DNA from: an uncultured Gammaproteobacteria bacterium
Lineage (GTDB): Bacteria; Pseudomonadota; Gammaproteobacteria; JAADHQ01
Direction: 5' to 3'
Assembly: GCA_947258755.1 (NCBI GenBank)
Contig: CAMYJO010000003.1
Span: forward strand, 114,871-178,870
DNA: 64,000 nt
The first letter of the stretch is position 1. Every line of letters starts with the position of its first letter. The position numbers and the translations under genes were made by a program. Positions 24,230-33,544 of this stretch are shown here, piece after piece. Below the pieces are notes generated by a model that was not told the origin of the DNA, made no database searches, and was given only the letters and a program-made list of their open reading frames with translations.

Positions 24230-24470
24230 GCAAGTGCATATCCAGTTGATCGGCTATGATCATAAGTTATTATGTAGTTGAAATTTCTATAGTATAGTGC
24301 ACATAATCACTTGAATAATCAAGTTTGTTACAATAATACATATAGACAGATGGTCGTATAGTTTCCGACAATTATTACTGATGAGAGCGGCAAGATATAA
24401 ACAAAAATACTATCATCAAAATATAAATAAACATGATTACTTTTGATGTTTTGAAAGAACACTTGATAAT

Positions 24471-25346
24471 ATGAGAAAACACATAACTCGGCTGGGTTTA
24501 GTGATCGCCAACCCCATAGAATTCATCCTGCGAGTTGCGTCAGCATTCAGGAAGAACCAGGGCCTCCTGTTATCCGGTGCCATAGCCTACTATACCCTGC
24601 TTTCAGTCATACCCATGTTCGCACTGTTTCTAGTTGTCCTCTCTCATGTCATAGATACCCAGCAATTACTCAATACCACAGCCAATTACCTGGAACTGAT
24701 CGCTCCGGGCCAATCCACTGCCATCATTGAACAAATATCTGCGTTTCTACAAAACTGGAGAGTAGTTGGTGTCGTCGGTTTTCTGATATTACTTTTTTTC
24801 AGCTCTCTTGCCTTCACTTCGCTAGAAAATGCAATGTCAGTCATTTTCCATCACCGCGTGTCTATCCATCGACGACATTTTCTGATCTCAGCCATTATGC
24901 CTTATTTATATATATTGATACTGGCCATAGGTCTGTTAACTGTCAGCGCCATTAGCGCAGCCCTGTATGCCGCCAGTGATCAATCAGTCACGCTATTCAA
25001 TTATACCTTCACATTACACGGCACAACCGCAACCGTGATCTATCTACTCGGGTTAATGGGTGAGATCCTGTTGTTGACTTCACTTTATATTGTGATGCCG
25101 GTGGGTCGCCTGTCATTCCGACATGCTTTGATCGGCGGCCTCACAGCGACACTATTATGGGAGTTAACGCGGCATTTTCTGGTCTGGTACTTTTCCACAC
25201 TCTCCATGGTCAATCTCATTTATGGCTCCTTCACATCCACCATCATTATACTTCTGAGTTGTGAAGCCGCCGCAGTGATTCTGTTGCTTGGGGCCCAGGT
25301 TATCGCCAGCTATGAAAGCATCGACGTACAAAATAACCATACTTAA
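24471..25346 (+). CDS. YihY/BrkB family inner-membrane protein
   Basis: The 291-residue protein belongs to the YihY/BrkB family (formerly mis-annotated as RNase BN); its molecular role is not established. It has six predicted membrane helices, with the family marks LLSGAIAYYTLLSVIPMFAL near residue 33, LEN and GGLTATLLWELTRHFLVWYF near the C-terminus. The gene is divergent from the GGDEF/EAL gene with 241 bp between them. That gap is AT-rich and contains the short palindrome ACTTGA-ATAA-TCAAGT, which I could not assign to a regulator. The stop is followed by a 347-bp AT-rich gap. Confidence 0.87.
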   Translation: MRKHITRLGLVIANPIEFILRVASAFRKNQGLLLSGAIAYYTLLSVIPMFALFLVVLSHVIDTQQLLNTTANYLELIAPGQSTAIIEQISAFLQNWRVVGVVGFLILLFFSSLAFTSLENAMSVIFHHRVSIHRRHFLISAIMPYLYILILAIGLLTVSAISAALYAASDQSVTLFNYTFTLHGTTATVIYLLGLMGEILLLTSLYIVMPVGRLSFRHALIGGLTATLLWELTRHFLVWYFSTLSMVNLIYGSFTSTIIILLSCEAAAVILLLGAQVIASYESIDVQNNHT

Positions 25347-25643
25347 AAAATCTAACTCAGAAGCCGATACCCTCATTGTTTAATTCTTTCTAACATTCAT
25401 GGATTTCTATACGGAAAGTTGCTCTACCGGGATAACTCACCACTATTAATGATGATTATTCTATTGTAAGACCCTTTTTATGCGATAAAGATTATACCTA
25501 TTATTTTACTATCTATATGTTTTTATTATATATAATATCTATTTAGACACACTTTTTTACAACTTAGCGATGATCTCAATAAAAAGCAAATAAAGAGTGA
25601 AAAAAGACAAATTACTATTGAAAAGTGGGGTTTCTATTGCTAA
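25347..25643. other. AT-rich intergenic stretch before the small FHA gene
   Basis: Nothing coding is visible in these 297 bp. The sequence is very AT-rich, with runs such as TATATATAATATC near 25530. I see no repeat element, hairpin terminator or RNA gene. The promoter of the downstream FHA gene lies at its right edge. Confidence 0.6.
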
Positions 25644-25664
25644 TATAATGTGAACGTTATCACA
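25644..25664 (+). promoter_or_regulatory. Promoter -10 with overlapping CRP-type box for the small FHA gene
   Basis: TATAAT at 25644-25649 is followed and overlapped by TGTGA-ACGTTA-TCACA (25649-25664), a perfect match to the CRP half-site consensus. The FHA start codon is 30 bp further on. Because the box lies over the expected start of transcription, binding would repress. No ideal -35 is seen; TTGAAA at 25618 is spaced 20 bp. The regulator could be CRP or a CRP/FNR-family relative. Confidence 0.55.
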
Positions 25665-25693
25665 AAAACACTTAACACTATGAGGTAGGGGAA

Positions 25694-25999
25694 ATGAGCG
25701 GGCAGGCAGATATAGCGCAAGACAGCATGGTTCAAGAAGTCACAATCACACCCGGAGAGCTAACCTTGGGTCGTGGAGAAGATAATAGCGTGACGTTCGC
25801 AAACACCTCTGTTAGTGCCCATCACGCTAAAATTACCACGCTCTTCAATGCCACTTATATCGAAGACCTTGGCAGTACCAACGGCACCATTATTAATGGT
25901 AAAAAAATCATCAAGCACACACTGCATGATGGCGATACGGTATTTTTAGGCGAACAACCTATCAAGATCGTGAAACCCAATTTGATGTCGGTCGTTTAA
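25694..25999 (+). CDS. Small single-domain FHA protein
   Basis: The 101-residue protein is a single FHA domain that would bind phosphothreonine peptides. Signature residues are present: LGRGEDNSV near residue 26, SAHHAKI near 41-47 and DLGSTNGTIINGK near 57-69. It has no membrane anchor, unlike its paralogue at 18867, with which it shares SAHHAKI, EDLGSTNGT and IKHTLH. It stands alone, is convergent with the SIMPL gene and has an AGGTAGGGG ribosome-binding site. Partner unknown. Confidence 0.87.
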   Translation: MSGQADIAQDSMVQEVTITPGELTLGRGEDNSVTFANTSVSAHHAKITTLFNATYIEDLGSTNGTIINGKKIIKHTLHDGDTVFLGEQPIKIVKPNLMSVV

Positions 26000-26026
26000 G
26001 CACGAAAATTGCAAGACCAATTAACA

Positions 26027-26060
26027 CTGACCAGGTAATACATCACTATTGCCTGGTCAG
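26027..26060. terminator. Bidirectional hairpin between the FHA and SIMPL genes
   Basis: CTGACCAGGTAATA (26027-26040) pairs with TATTGCCTGGTCAG (26047-26060) over 14 bp with one G-U pair and a six-base loop. It serves two convergent genes. Its right arm is coding: it covers the last four SIMPL codons and the TAG stop. T-runs are short on both sides, so efficiency is uncertain. Confidence 0.75.
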
Positions 26061-26735
26061 GTAATAAACCACACTCACCGACTCAGTAAACTCAATCACT
26101 CCAGGCTCGAAGGCTGATTCAGCAGTATCTTGTGCGGCATAGGCCATGCGGGATTTTTGCATGAGTTGGCCTGCTGAATGGTGATTGATTGAGTACACGG
26201 CACCCAGATTCTCGCTGATATTGGAGACCAGTAACTCCGCTTTCAGACGGGCATCTTCGACGGCTAGCTGTAGTGCCTTTTTCCTGATCTCCTTTTCCTT
26301 CGTGGACTTAAGATAACTGTTATTGATCCGACCTACGCGAATATCCAGCAGTGTCTTCAGGAATTCATTATAATTAGCAAGCTCGCGCAATATAATTTCC
26401 ACCTGACGTGAGACCTCAGTGCCCGCATAGACCTGCTCTTTGTTGCGCCAATTATAATGTGGTGTGATCCGCAGCTGCGAAGAAGTGATATCCTTTTTAT
26501 CTATTCCCAGTGCTTTCAAGCTTGAGATCAATTTTGCAGAACGCGACTCTACCAGACGGGTAACCTTGGCTACATCTTTTCCAGTCTCGATAATACTAAG
26601 CGACATATGCAAAGTATCGGGTACGACTTTCATTTTATAATTGCCAGTCACAACGATATGTGGCGCTGACGGTAATGCCTCCGCAAAAGCCGTAACAGAA
26701 AATAAGAATAGGATCGTAAAAATAATGCTTCTCAT
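26046..26735 (-). CDS. Periplasmic SIMPL-domain (DUF541) protein
   Basis: A signal peptide (residues about 1-19, ending AFAEA) is followed by a SIMPL/DUF541 domain (about 25-225). Family features are VTGNYKMKVVPDTLHMSLSI, the central KALGIDKKDITSSQLRITPHYNW and RKKALQLAVEDARLKAELL. Proteins of this family are periplasmic or outer-membrane-associated and linked to oxidative stress or envelope functions; the activity is unknown. ATG 26735 is preferred over a GTG at 26747. It follows the ydbL gene on the same strand after 84 bp and may be the end of that operon. Confidence 0.85.
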   Translation of the reverse strand: MRSIIFTILFLFSVTAFAEALPSAPHIVVTGNYKMKVVPDTLHMSLSIIETGKDVAKVTRLVESRSAKLISSLKALGIDKKDITSSQLRITPHYNWRNKEQVYAGTEVSRQVEIILRELANYNEFLKTLLDIRVGRINNSYLKSTKEKEIRKKALQLAVEDARLKAELLVSNISENLGAVYSINHHSAGQLMQKSRMAYAAQDTAESAFEPGVIEFTESVSVVYYLTRQ

Positions 26736-26819
26736 TGTATCAGTCACTCTATAGCCGCTTTCAGGTCCCAGCTTATCGAGGCCTTTATGCTAATGACAGC
26801 GAAATAAATCAATTGGCTT

Positions 26820-27182
26820 TTATTTTCTTACCCAACTACCGGGCGGCAATTGCACAAACTGTCCAGACGGTGTTTTATCGATGGCCTTTTTACCGGCGAG
26901 CTTCTCAACGATATCAACTGAAGTCCCATTGCGTTTGGCGACATCTTCGTAATATTGTCTACGTGCCTTATTAATCCTTGCAACCAAGGCCTGCACCTCA
27001 GGAGAAGACTTGATCACTCCAAGGTAACCATCCGCCTTTTCTCCCACCAGACCCTGGGACTTGGCGTCCGGCAATTCAAGTGCCATTGACGCCGTTGGCC
27101 AGGCCAATAAACTTGTCGCTGAAACCAACAATATCGCCAGGAATGTCCTCTGCATCATTTCTTTCATATCAATAACCATCAT
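26820..27182 (-). CDS. ydbL: YdbL family (DUF1318) periplasmic protein
   Basis: YdbL is a small periplasmic protein that works with YdbH and YnbE in outer-membrane lipid homeostasis. It has a signal peptide (hydrophobic about residues 13-28, ending SMALE) and the DUF1318 core: AKSQGLVGEKADGYLG, VQALVARINKARRQYYEDVAKRNGTSVD and the C-terminal PPGSWVRK. The gene begins 2 bp after the ynbE stop. Several ATGs cluster at the start (27182, 27179, 27167). The order ydbH-ynbE-ydbL matches E. coli. Confidence 0.9.
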   Translation of the reverse strand: MMVIDMKEMMQRTFLAILLVSATSLLAWPTASMALELPDAKSQGLVGEKADGYLGVIKSSPEVQALVARINKARRQYYEDVAKRNGTSVDIVEKLAGKKAIDKTPSGQFVQLPPGSWVRK

Positions 27183-27184
27183 CT

Positions 27185-27382
27185 CTAGAATAAACCACTG
27201 TCTTTACTGAACATCGCATCGAGATCCTTATCGACCTTAACCTTGATTTCATGTTCTATTTTAACATTGAGGTTGATTGTAATGGGCTTTTCGGGTGCTT
27301 CAAGCTGTACTCGCGGAGTACAGCCAGAGAGTATGCCCATCACCACCAGTAAGCTACATAGTTTGCTGCAAGATGTTTTCAT
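27185..27382 (-). CDS. ynbE: YnbE family outer-membrane lipoprotein
   Basis: The 65-residue protein has a lipoprotein signal ending LSGC (Cys about residue 21). The family core INLNVKIEHEIKVKVDKDL follows. In E. coli, YnbE multimerises in the outer membrane and contacts YdbH to complete the intermembrane bridge. It sits between ydbH (71 bp upstream) and ydbL (2 bp downstream). Confidence 0.9.
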   Translation of the reverse strand: MKTSCSKLCSLLVVMGILSGCTPRVQLEAPEKPITINLNVKIEHEIKVKVDKDLDAMFSKDSGLF

Positions 27383-27453
27383 CCCTTCTCTCTAAATAAT
27401 GTTAATACCAATTACAGAATAGCATCAGATGTGCACGACATCCAGCATGGACA

Positions 27454-30207
27454 TCAATCTTTTTGCTGTCGTTTAAGAACACGTTCACCGATTTTTTCGC
27501 TAATCACATCACCCAATTGCAGACTGCGAATAAGCTGCAATACATTCTCTTCGACATTTACATTCAAATGCACAGCACGCCCCTGCTGGAATTCAGGATT
27601 CGATCCTTTCAAGCGCACCTTTAACTTCAACTTACCATCCGCATCATAATCGGCATCAGCAATTAATTCATTATAGCTAAAGTCCGTCAAGGCTTGCAGT
27701 AACATAGCAATATTGGCATTGGATTTAGCCAGATTTTTAACGCGGTCATTGGCCTGGTAGTGTAATTTTCCACCGGGTGCACGCGCCTTCAAATTGCCAT
27801 TTCTAATAAATACACCCTTGCGGTTGAAATCAAATGGCAGGCTGCCATCGATATAACCACTACCAGTGATTCCCTGATTTTGCTCCAGCTCTAGAATACG
27901 CGCAAGATCCAGATGCTTGACCTTCAAGGTCATTGGATTATGCTCTCGATTCAAATCAACGACGCCGCCATCTGTAGATATTTCTCCGCCCAGGAGCTTT
28001 GCACTGAGACTCTTAACAGTAAATTCCTGTTTAGCTTCAGGCGCGTAATCCATATTCGCAACAAGCTTGATCATTTTGACAGGGACACCAGGATTTAGTT
28101 CAGCGACATTAAGTATGGCAGGCTGCGCTAGCCTGATACGTTTCCAGCCATTAATCTGTATGTCTGTACTCAGGTCTTTAAAGAAAGTCTTGTTATAATA
28201 CCCGGCCAGTTTTTCAAGCGTAATATGCGAACGCTGATCAATCGTAAATGCATCGCTGCCTTTGCCTGTCTTCCAGGTCATTCGCCCTGTAGCGTGTATA
28301 CTTCCTTCGTGCAATTGCAATGGGTAGGAGACACGCTTAAATAAGAGATCGGTCAATGAACTGCTCTTGCTTATCTTAATCGGCACTAAGTTATAATTTA
28401 TTCTTCCTTGTTTGGATGATAAGCGGTGCTTCATATCAAAGCTTGTTTCGAAAGCACCATTGGCAGCGACTAAGCGTGCTTGCGCGTCGAAGGATTTTGG
28501 ACCTAATGCGCCATTGATGTTAATCCTGTCCACATGCAATGCTTGTTTGCCAATAGTCAGGTCAATATCACGCAGCTCTGTTCTTGAGTGAAGCTTCGCG
28601 ATTGAACCCTTTAAGCTCAGCGCTTCAATATGGACAGCGCCATGTTTAAATTTAATAGAATTCTCTTTTAACGTGACAGCGGAACTGCTGACAGCCATAT
28701 CAAAGGCCCCACACCTCCAGATAGTCGCCTGCTGTTTATATTGACAGTTTGCTATCGACTTCAGATTAAACAACGCCGAGTCGAAAGCAATACCATCATA
28801 GGTAAATTGTCGCATTGACAGCTTAGTGCTTGGTTGAATATCGAGATCGAGTACTCCATCATGATAACGAACTGCGGCCTCACCTTGTGCATGCAGCTTC
28901 TTTGCATGAATCAACGCAACATTATTAATGTCAGTAGAAAATGAAAGCCTGGAATTAATCTGAAATGTAGGAGACAGACTGAGTTGCGGGGAAATAAGCC
29001 TGGCATTAATGCCAAGTACACTGCTTCGATTGCCGTACTGAAGATGGATCACCTGACCTGTATTTAGTCCAGCTTGCTCGATAGTCCTATTCACAGACAT
29101 TTCACCACGCAGACCTTTCGGCATTCTCACAGTGAGTCGTTGTTTTCCTTGTTTTCTTGCGATCTCAACAAGCTTTGGGTCATTCGCAACAAGGTCTTTG
29201 ATAACTGGCACAAAGGACAATTGTGTTTTTTTATCAACATCCCATTTTATGATGCCATCAGTAACGTCCAATTGTAATGCCAAACGCGCATCAATCGCCT
29301 GTGCGACACCTCGCCAGGTCTCTGCTTCAAGCTCGGATGTCACCTTGGCCTGCATTCGTAGACGTTGCAACCATTGTGATAGTGTCGATTTACCCCAGGC
29401 AGGAAGCTCACCCTGCCCCTGGATATTGAGCGAACCCTTCATGTTTTCGACAGGAAGCGTAATTCCCCATGCAAGCAACTTTTTAGACATTTCATGCAGG
29501 TTAATATTGGCGGTCACGGCGGTCTCACCTGCTTGCGTATCAGTGGACTGCTTGCCAATATTCGCTGTCAGCAGGCTAATATCATGCACCGGATCATAGG
29601 CCTTTAATCGCAGCTTATTGGCAGCGGCCAGCTCTAAGTTGAGCGCCACCCTGTCTTTACCGGAGCGGGAAAAATTTAATTGCGCCCCAAGCTGGCCATT
29701 GTCTACAGCGGCCTTGCCCTCGAGGTTAAACAGATACACCTTACTCTGTTGCTGAATCTTATAGAAGTTGATGTTATTAATATTAAGCCGCTGAAAAGGG
29801 AGATCGATATGAGCTGGTAAGCTAATGGTCTCATCTTCGGCGGCAGGTGTGACCGTGGCTGCTGTCATTGTCTCTGGTTTGCTTGCCTGAATAATGATGT
29901 CTGCTTCAGAGACATTTATATCATCGACCTGTCCAGAAAATAGACTCGACAGACTATAGTCAATCCGCACCTTGCCGAAGTCAAAGTCTATACGCTGTTG
30001 CGAACCGCTATGATAGAAACTGAGCTCGCCAATAGCGGTCCCCTGCATTCCTATTTCGTCAACACTCACCACGGGATCGCGCAGACCGGCTTGCTGCAGT
30101 TGATATTTCAGCACTCCAGCTAAAATCTGCGGCAACATAAAATACAGTATCAGGGTGAAAGCAAGACTGATAAACACCCAAAGTAGCATGCGCTGGCGTC
30201 GAATCAA
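27454..30207 (-). CDS. ydbH: YdbH family AsmA-like intermembrane phospholipid transport protein
   Basis: YdbH, like TamB and YhdP, is an AsmA-like protein anchored in the inner membrane that spans the periplasm as a lipid-carrying beta groove. The 917-residue protein starts with one membrane helix (about residues 8-28). The rest is periplasmic with repeated beta segments (KVRIDYSLSSLFSGQVDDINV near 85 and LRDIDLTIGKQALHVDRININGALG near 560) and a conserved C-terminal domain around GGEISTDGGVVDL, GSGYIDGSLPF and FSYNELIADADYDADGKL. Length is close to E. coli YdbH (about 880). ynbE and ydbL follow. Confidence 0.92.
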   Translation of the reverse strand: MIRRQRMLLWVFISLAFTLILYFMLPQILAGVLKYQLQQAGLRDPVVSVDEIGMQGTAIGELSFYHSGSQQRIDFDFGKVRIDYSLSSLFSGQVDDINVSEADIIIQASKPETMTAATVTPAAEDETISLPAHIDLPFQRLNINNINFYKIQQQSKVYLFNLEGKAAVDNGQLGAQLNFSRSGKDRVALNLELAAANKLRLKAYDPVHDISLLTANIGKQSTDTQAGETAVTANINLHEMSKKLLAWGITLPVENMKGSLNIQGQGELPAWGKSTLSQWLQRLRMQAKVTSELEAETWRGVAQAIDARLALQLDVTDGIIKWDVDKKTQLSFVPVIKDLVANDPKLVEIARKQGKQRLTVRMPKGLRGEMSVNRTIEQAGLNTGQVIHLQYGNRSSVLGINARLISPQLSLSPTFQINSRLSFSTDINNVALIHAKKLHAQGEAAVRYHDGVLDLDIQPSTKLSMRQFTYDGIAFDSALFNLKSIANCQYKQQATIWRCGAFDMAVSSSAVTLKENSIKFKHGAVHIEALSLKGSIAKLHSRTELRDIDLTIGKQALHVDRININGALGPKSFDAQARLVAANGAFETSFDMKHRLSSKQGRINYNLVPIKISKSSSLTDLLFKRVSYPLQLHEGSIHATGRMTWKTGKGSDAFTIDQRSHITLEKLAGYYNKTFFKDLSTDIQINGWKRIRLAQPAILNVAELNPGVPVKMIKLVANMDYAPEAKQEFTVKSLSAKLLGGEISTDGGVVDLNREHNPMTLKVKHLDLARILELEQNQGITGSGYIDGSLPFDFNRKGVFIRNGNLKARAPGGKLHYQANDRVKNLAKSNANIAMLLQALTDFSYNELIADADYDADGKLKLKVRLKGSNPEFQQGRAVHLNVNVEENVLQLIRSLQLGDVISEKIGERVLKRQQKD

Positions 30208-30288
30208 ACAAACAGGTCCTTAATGGTTATGTATCTTAAGTGTGCCAGTATGCCATCATTAGCGACATAATTCACAATAGCGAATACG

Positions 30289-31053
30289 CTAGCGCACCAA
30301 TATCAACATACAACTAAGCGCATCCAGCAATCGCCTTAGCTGTGGGCCTTGTTTAAGCAGACTGTTCTCTATGGGTAATATCATTAAACCGGGAGTTTGT
30401 ATTCTAGCCAGCTTAATAATGTCTTCAATGCTAAAGTCCTCTATTGATATGCATCTGACGTTAAAATGTTGTTCTGGTAATTCCTGTAGTACCTCCTCCT
30501 CAGCAGATTGACTGGTGGTCAATGCCAACACATGTTTAATGCTCGGGTCATTATTCATCGATTTAATGACAGCAATGGCGCGTTTAGACTGTACCGAGCC
30601 ATCATAGAAAATAACGACAGGATGACGCCTATCGGCGAGTGCAGCATGATGCCTCAAATTCGTCAGTCGTTTAGTCGGCATCATCAGGATTAATTGATAC
30701 TCCTCAGCCTCCTTGAAAACAGATTCCAGTCGTGGCCCTCTGACTGTTCGAAATGAAAAGCCAACATTGGACATTTCAGCCAGGGCCTGCAATGACTCAC
30801 GTACCTCGGCGGCCCGCGCCAGCAGATTGCGTTCTATTGAGCGGCTGCTCAGCTCACGTGAATGTGCTGTATGTAAGGTAATTTCGCGTGTAAATGGCAA
30901 ATTAGCCAATTGCAGTAATTCCGTGTCCTCGATAAACAAGCCACACAGGTTCGCCTGCAACCGCGATGCCAGCACCACCGCAGACTCCATACTCGATACG
31001 CTAATGCTACCTGAATCCACATTAATAATGATGCGCTTAATGCTTGTGTCCAT
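30289..31053 (-). CDS. Universal-stress-protein-like tandem domain protein
   Basis: The protein has two Rossmann-like halves of the UspA type: one beginning KRIIINVDSGS (residues about 5-125), the other RRHPVVIFYDGSVQSKRAIAVIKSM (about 140-250). The usual ATP-binding GxxG-x9-G(S/T) motif is not evident in either half, so ATP binding is doubtful. ATG 31053 lies just past the stop of the LonB gene; an in-frame ATG at 31062 overlaps that stop. The two genes are probably translationally coupled. Role unknown. Confidence 0.68.
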   Translation of the reverse strand: MDTSIKRIIINVDSGSISVSSMESAVVLASRLQANLCGLFIEDTELLQLANLPFTREITLHTAHSRELSSRSIERNLLARAAEVRESLQALAEMSNVGFSFRTVRGPRLESVFKEAEEYQLILMMPTKRLTNLRHHAALADRRHPVVIFYDGSVQSKRAIAVIKSMNNDPSIKHVLALTTSQSAEEEVLQELPEQHFNVRCISIEDFSIEDIIKLARIQTPGLMILPIENSLLKQGPQLRRLLDALSCMLILVR

Positions 31054-31054
31054 A

Positions 31055-33487
31055 TCAGCCATCTTCTGAGTCACGTGATTCCGCTTGCGCAGAAGCACTG
31101 TATTGCGCCCTTATTTTGGTTAACTCCTGCAGGCGTTTCTGCACCCTGCCATTCACCGTCGCTGCCGGGTATTCTCCTTGCGTATCGAGCTCTCCTGCCT
31201 CAATACCGGTCAAAATCTCCATGGCATCATCAATCGTGTCGATAGCATAGATTGCAAACCGTTGTTGCTCGACCGCCTCGGCAACGTCACTGCGTAACAT
31301 CAGGTGCGTGGCATTGGCAGCGGGTATTATCACACCTTGATCGCCTGTCAGCCCGCGTGCCTTGCATATATCAAAGAAGCCTTCCACTTTTTCATTGACG
31401 CCACCAATAGCCTGTATCTGTCCGTGTTGGTTGACAGAGCCGGTAATAGCCAATGACTGCGCCAGGGGTATGTCAGCCAGTGCCGATAACAATGCGCATA
31501 GCTCTGCTGCAGATGCACTGTCACCTTCAATCTGACCATAGGACTGCTCGAATACAAGACTGGCAGACAACGACAAAGGTTGGTCCTTTGCATAACGCCC
31601 GGCGAGATAAGACGATATGATCAACACACCCTTGGAATGCAAGGCACCGCCCAGCTTGACCTCGCGTTCGATATCGATGACCTTGCCAGCACCTAACCTG
31701 GCAGTAGCCGTTACCCTGGATGGCCTACCAAAGGCATAATCACCCATCTGAATAACAGACAAGGCATTGATTTGCGCGACCTTACTACCCGTTGTTTCAA
31801 GCAGGTAAATATCACGCAATATCTGCTCATGCATGCGTTCACGAATTTGGTCGAGGCGCTGAATGCGTGTATTAATGGCCTGCTGCACGTCTTCACAACC
31901 CACCAATGCATGCCCGTTCTCGGAGGCCCAGTAGTCTGATTCACGCAATAGATCGAGCAGGTTGCCCATATGCAATGATAATTTTTCACTGTCTTCCGCC
32001 TTACGCGCACAGGCTTCAATGATACGCCCGACACCGCTGGCATCGATCGGCTTTAACTGGTGTTCACGCTGCAGACTTGCTATCCATTTGGCATACAGTT
32101 GTGTGCTCTCGGGGCTACGGTCAAAGTCTTCAGCAAAATCCGCAGCCACCTTGAAAAGCTGATTAAATTCCGGGTCATACTCCTTGAGCAAGTAGTACAG
32201 CATACGATCACCCGTCAATACCACTTTGACATCGATGGGTATCGGCTCAGGCTCAAGGGAAATCGTACTGGCAATACTGATCATTTGCTCCAGCGATTCC
32301 ATACGTATCTCGTGCGCCAACAAGGCCCTTTTCAGTCCTTCCCAGGCAAAGGGAGACAACAGAATCTTTCTGGCATCCATCACCAGGTAGCCACCATTGG
32401 CACGATGCAGGGCACCTGGCTTGATCAGAGTGAAGTTAGTCAACAAGGTTCCTAATTGCGCCTGGTGCTCAATTCGCCCCATCAGATTATTGTAACTTGG
32501 GTTACCTTCATAGATGACTGGCGCGCCTTTAACGTTACTGTTATCGACCAGTACATTGACCTGATACTGGGTGATAAGACCGGCCAATGAGGGATTTTCC
32601 TCGACAGGCAATTCAGCACTTCCATGTTTTCTGAATTCCTCAACATTATTGACAATATCTTCATTGACCGCATCAAGAAATGCCAGGACTTGAGGGTACT
32701 CGTGATACTTGTTTTGCAGATCGGCAATAAACTGATCCACGGTAATTTGCGATATTTCTCGGTTAAGCTCCTTTATCTTGCCTCTGCTCTCCTTGGCCCA
32801 CACCGGAATCTGGCGGATCGCTTTCTTTATTTCATCTTCAATCTCAGATGTTTCCGCGCGGATTTTTGCTTGCTCACGCTCGGGCAGTTTATCAAACTCC
32901 TCCGGCGATAATATTTTATCTTTTTTCTTTGGCCCGATTGTGTAGCCGGTCGGCGTGCGCATTAACACAATGTTCTTGGTAGCCGCCACCTCGCTAATTT
33001 GAGCAAAAACACCTTCCTCTTTCTCAGCCAATTCATCATTGATTTCCTGTACACGCGTCCTGTATTCATCACCTTCAAATACAGATGGGATCGCCGCCAA
33101 CAGGTCATCAATCAATTGATCCATATCATGGCTGAGCATATTGGCATAGCCCGCCGGCAGCTCCATCGCGATGGGCTTGTGGTAATGCTCGAAATTATTG
33201 ACATAACACCAGTCCGCGGGTACCGGCGAATCAATGACCTTGGTATCAAGCAGACGCTTGACCATGGTGTGTTTTCCCAGGCCGGTGGAACCTGCTACAT
33301 AGAGATTATAGCCTTCATGCTGGATACCGATGCCGAACTTCAATGCCTCCAAAGCACGTGGCTGACCGATACTCTCGACCATGTCACCAAGTTCATCGGT
33401 TGTTTTAAACCCTAATGTAGAAGTATCACACGCATGATAAAGCTCTGATTTTGGTAATGCATATTGTTGCTTATCTACTGTTGCCAT
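31055..33487 (-). CDS. LonB/YcbZ-type ATP-dependent protease (S16 peptidase)
   Basis: This Lon-related protease degrades unfolded or regulatory proteins using ATP. The 810 residues carry a Walker A GSTGLGKHT (about 67-75), an unusual coiled/helical insertion (about 120-310), the AAA+ remainder with the NGGYLVMDARK Walker B region (near 363), and a C-terminal S16 protease domain. The catalytic dyad is Ser in EGDSASAAELCALL (near 660) and Lys in GGVNEKVEGFF (near 703). The N-terminal LAN/substrate domain of classical Lon is missing, which places it in the LonB-like group (E. coli YcbZ). It precedes the Usp-like gene. Confidence 0.92.
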   Translation of the reverse strand: MATVDKQQYALPKSELYHACDTSTLGFKTTDELGDMVESIGQPRALEALKFGIGIQHEGYNLYVAGSTGLGKHTMVKRLLDTKVIDSPVPADWCYVNNFEHYHKPIAMELPAGYANMLSHDMDQLIDDLLAAIPSVFEGDEYRTRVQEINDELAEKEEGVFAQISEVAATKNIVLMRTPTGYTIGPKKKDKILSPEEFDKLPEREQAKIRAETSEIEDEIKKAIRQIPVWAKESRGKIKELNREISQITVDQFIADLQNKYHEYPQVLAFLDAVNEDIVNNVEEFRKHGSAELPVEENPSLAGLITQYQVNVLVDNSNVKGAPVIYEGNPSYNNLMGRIEHQAQLGTLLTNFTLIKPGALHRANGGYLVMDARKILLSPFAWEGLKRALLAHEIRMESLEQMISIASTISLEPEPIPIDVKVVLTGDRMLYYLLKEYDPEFNQLFKVAADFAEDFDRSPESTQLYAKWIASLQREHQLKPIDASGVGRIIEACARKAEDSEKLSLHMGNLLDLLRESDYWASENGHALVGCEDVQQAINTRIQRLDQIRERMHEQILRDIYLLETTGSKVAQINALSVIQMGDYAFGRPSRVTATARLGAGKVIDIEREVKLGGALHSKGVLIISSYLAGRYAKDQPLSLSASLVFEQSYGQIEGDSASAAELCALLSALADIPLAQSLAITGSVNQHGQIQAIGGVNEKVEGFFDICKARGLTGDQGVIIPAANATHLMLRSDVAEAVEQQRFAIYAIDTIDDAMEILTGIEAGELDTQGEYPAATVNGRVQKRLQELTKIRAQYSASAQAESRDSEDG

Positions 33488-33544
33488 ATTCTCTCTTTTT
33501 CATAGTTTATTTTATTTGTTATACAAAAAAAGCAGCGCTACCGA

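Noticed and set aside
24315-24332. ACTTGA-ATAA-TCAAGT palindrome as an FNR box
   Set aside because: FNR sites need TTGA and TCAA separated by six bases; here the gap is four.
24471-25346. Ribonuclease BN
   Set aside because: The name was given to this membrane family in error; the protein has no nuclease motif.
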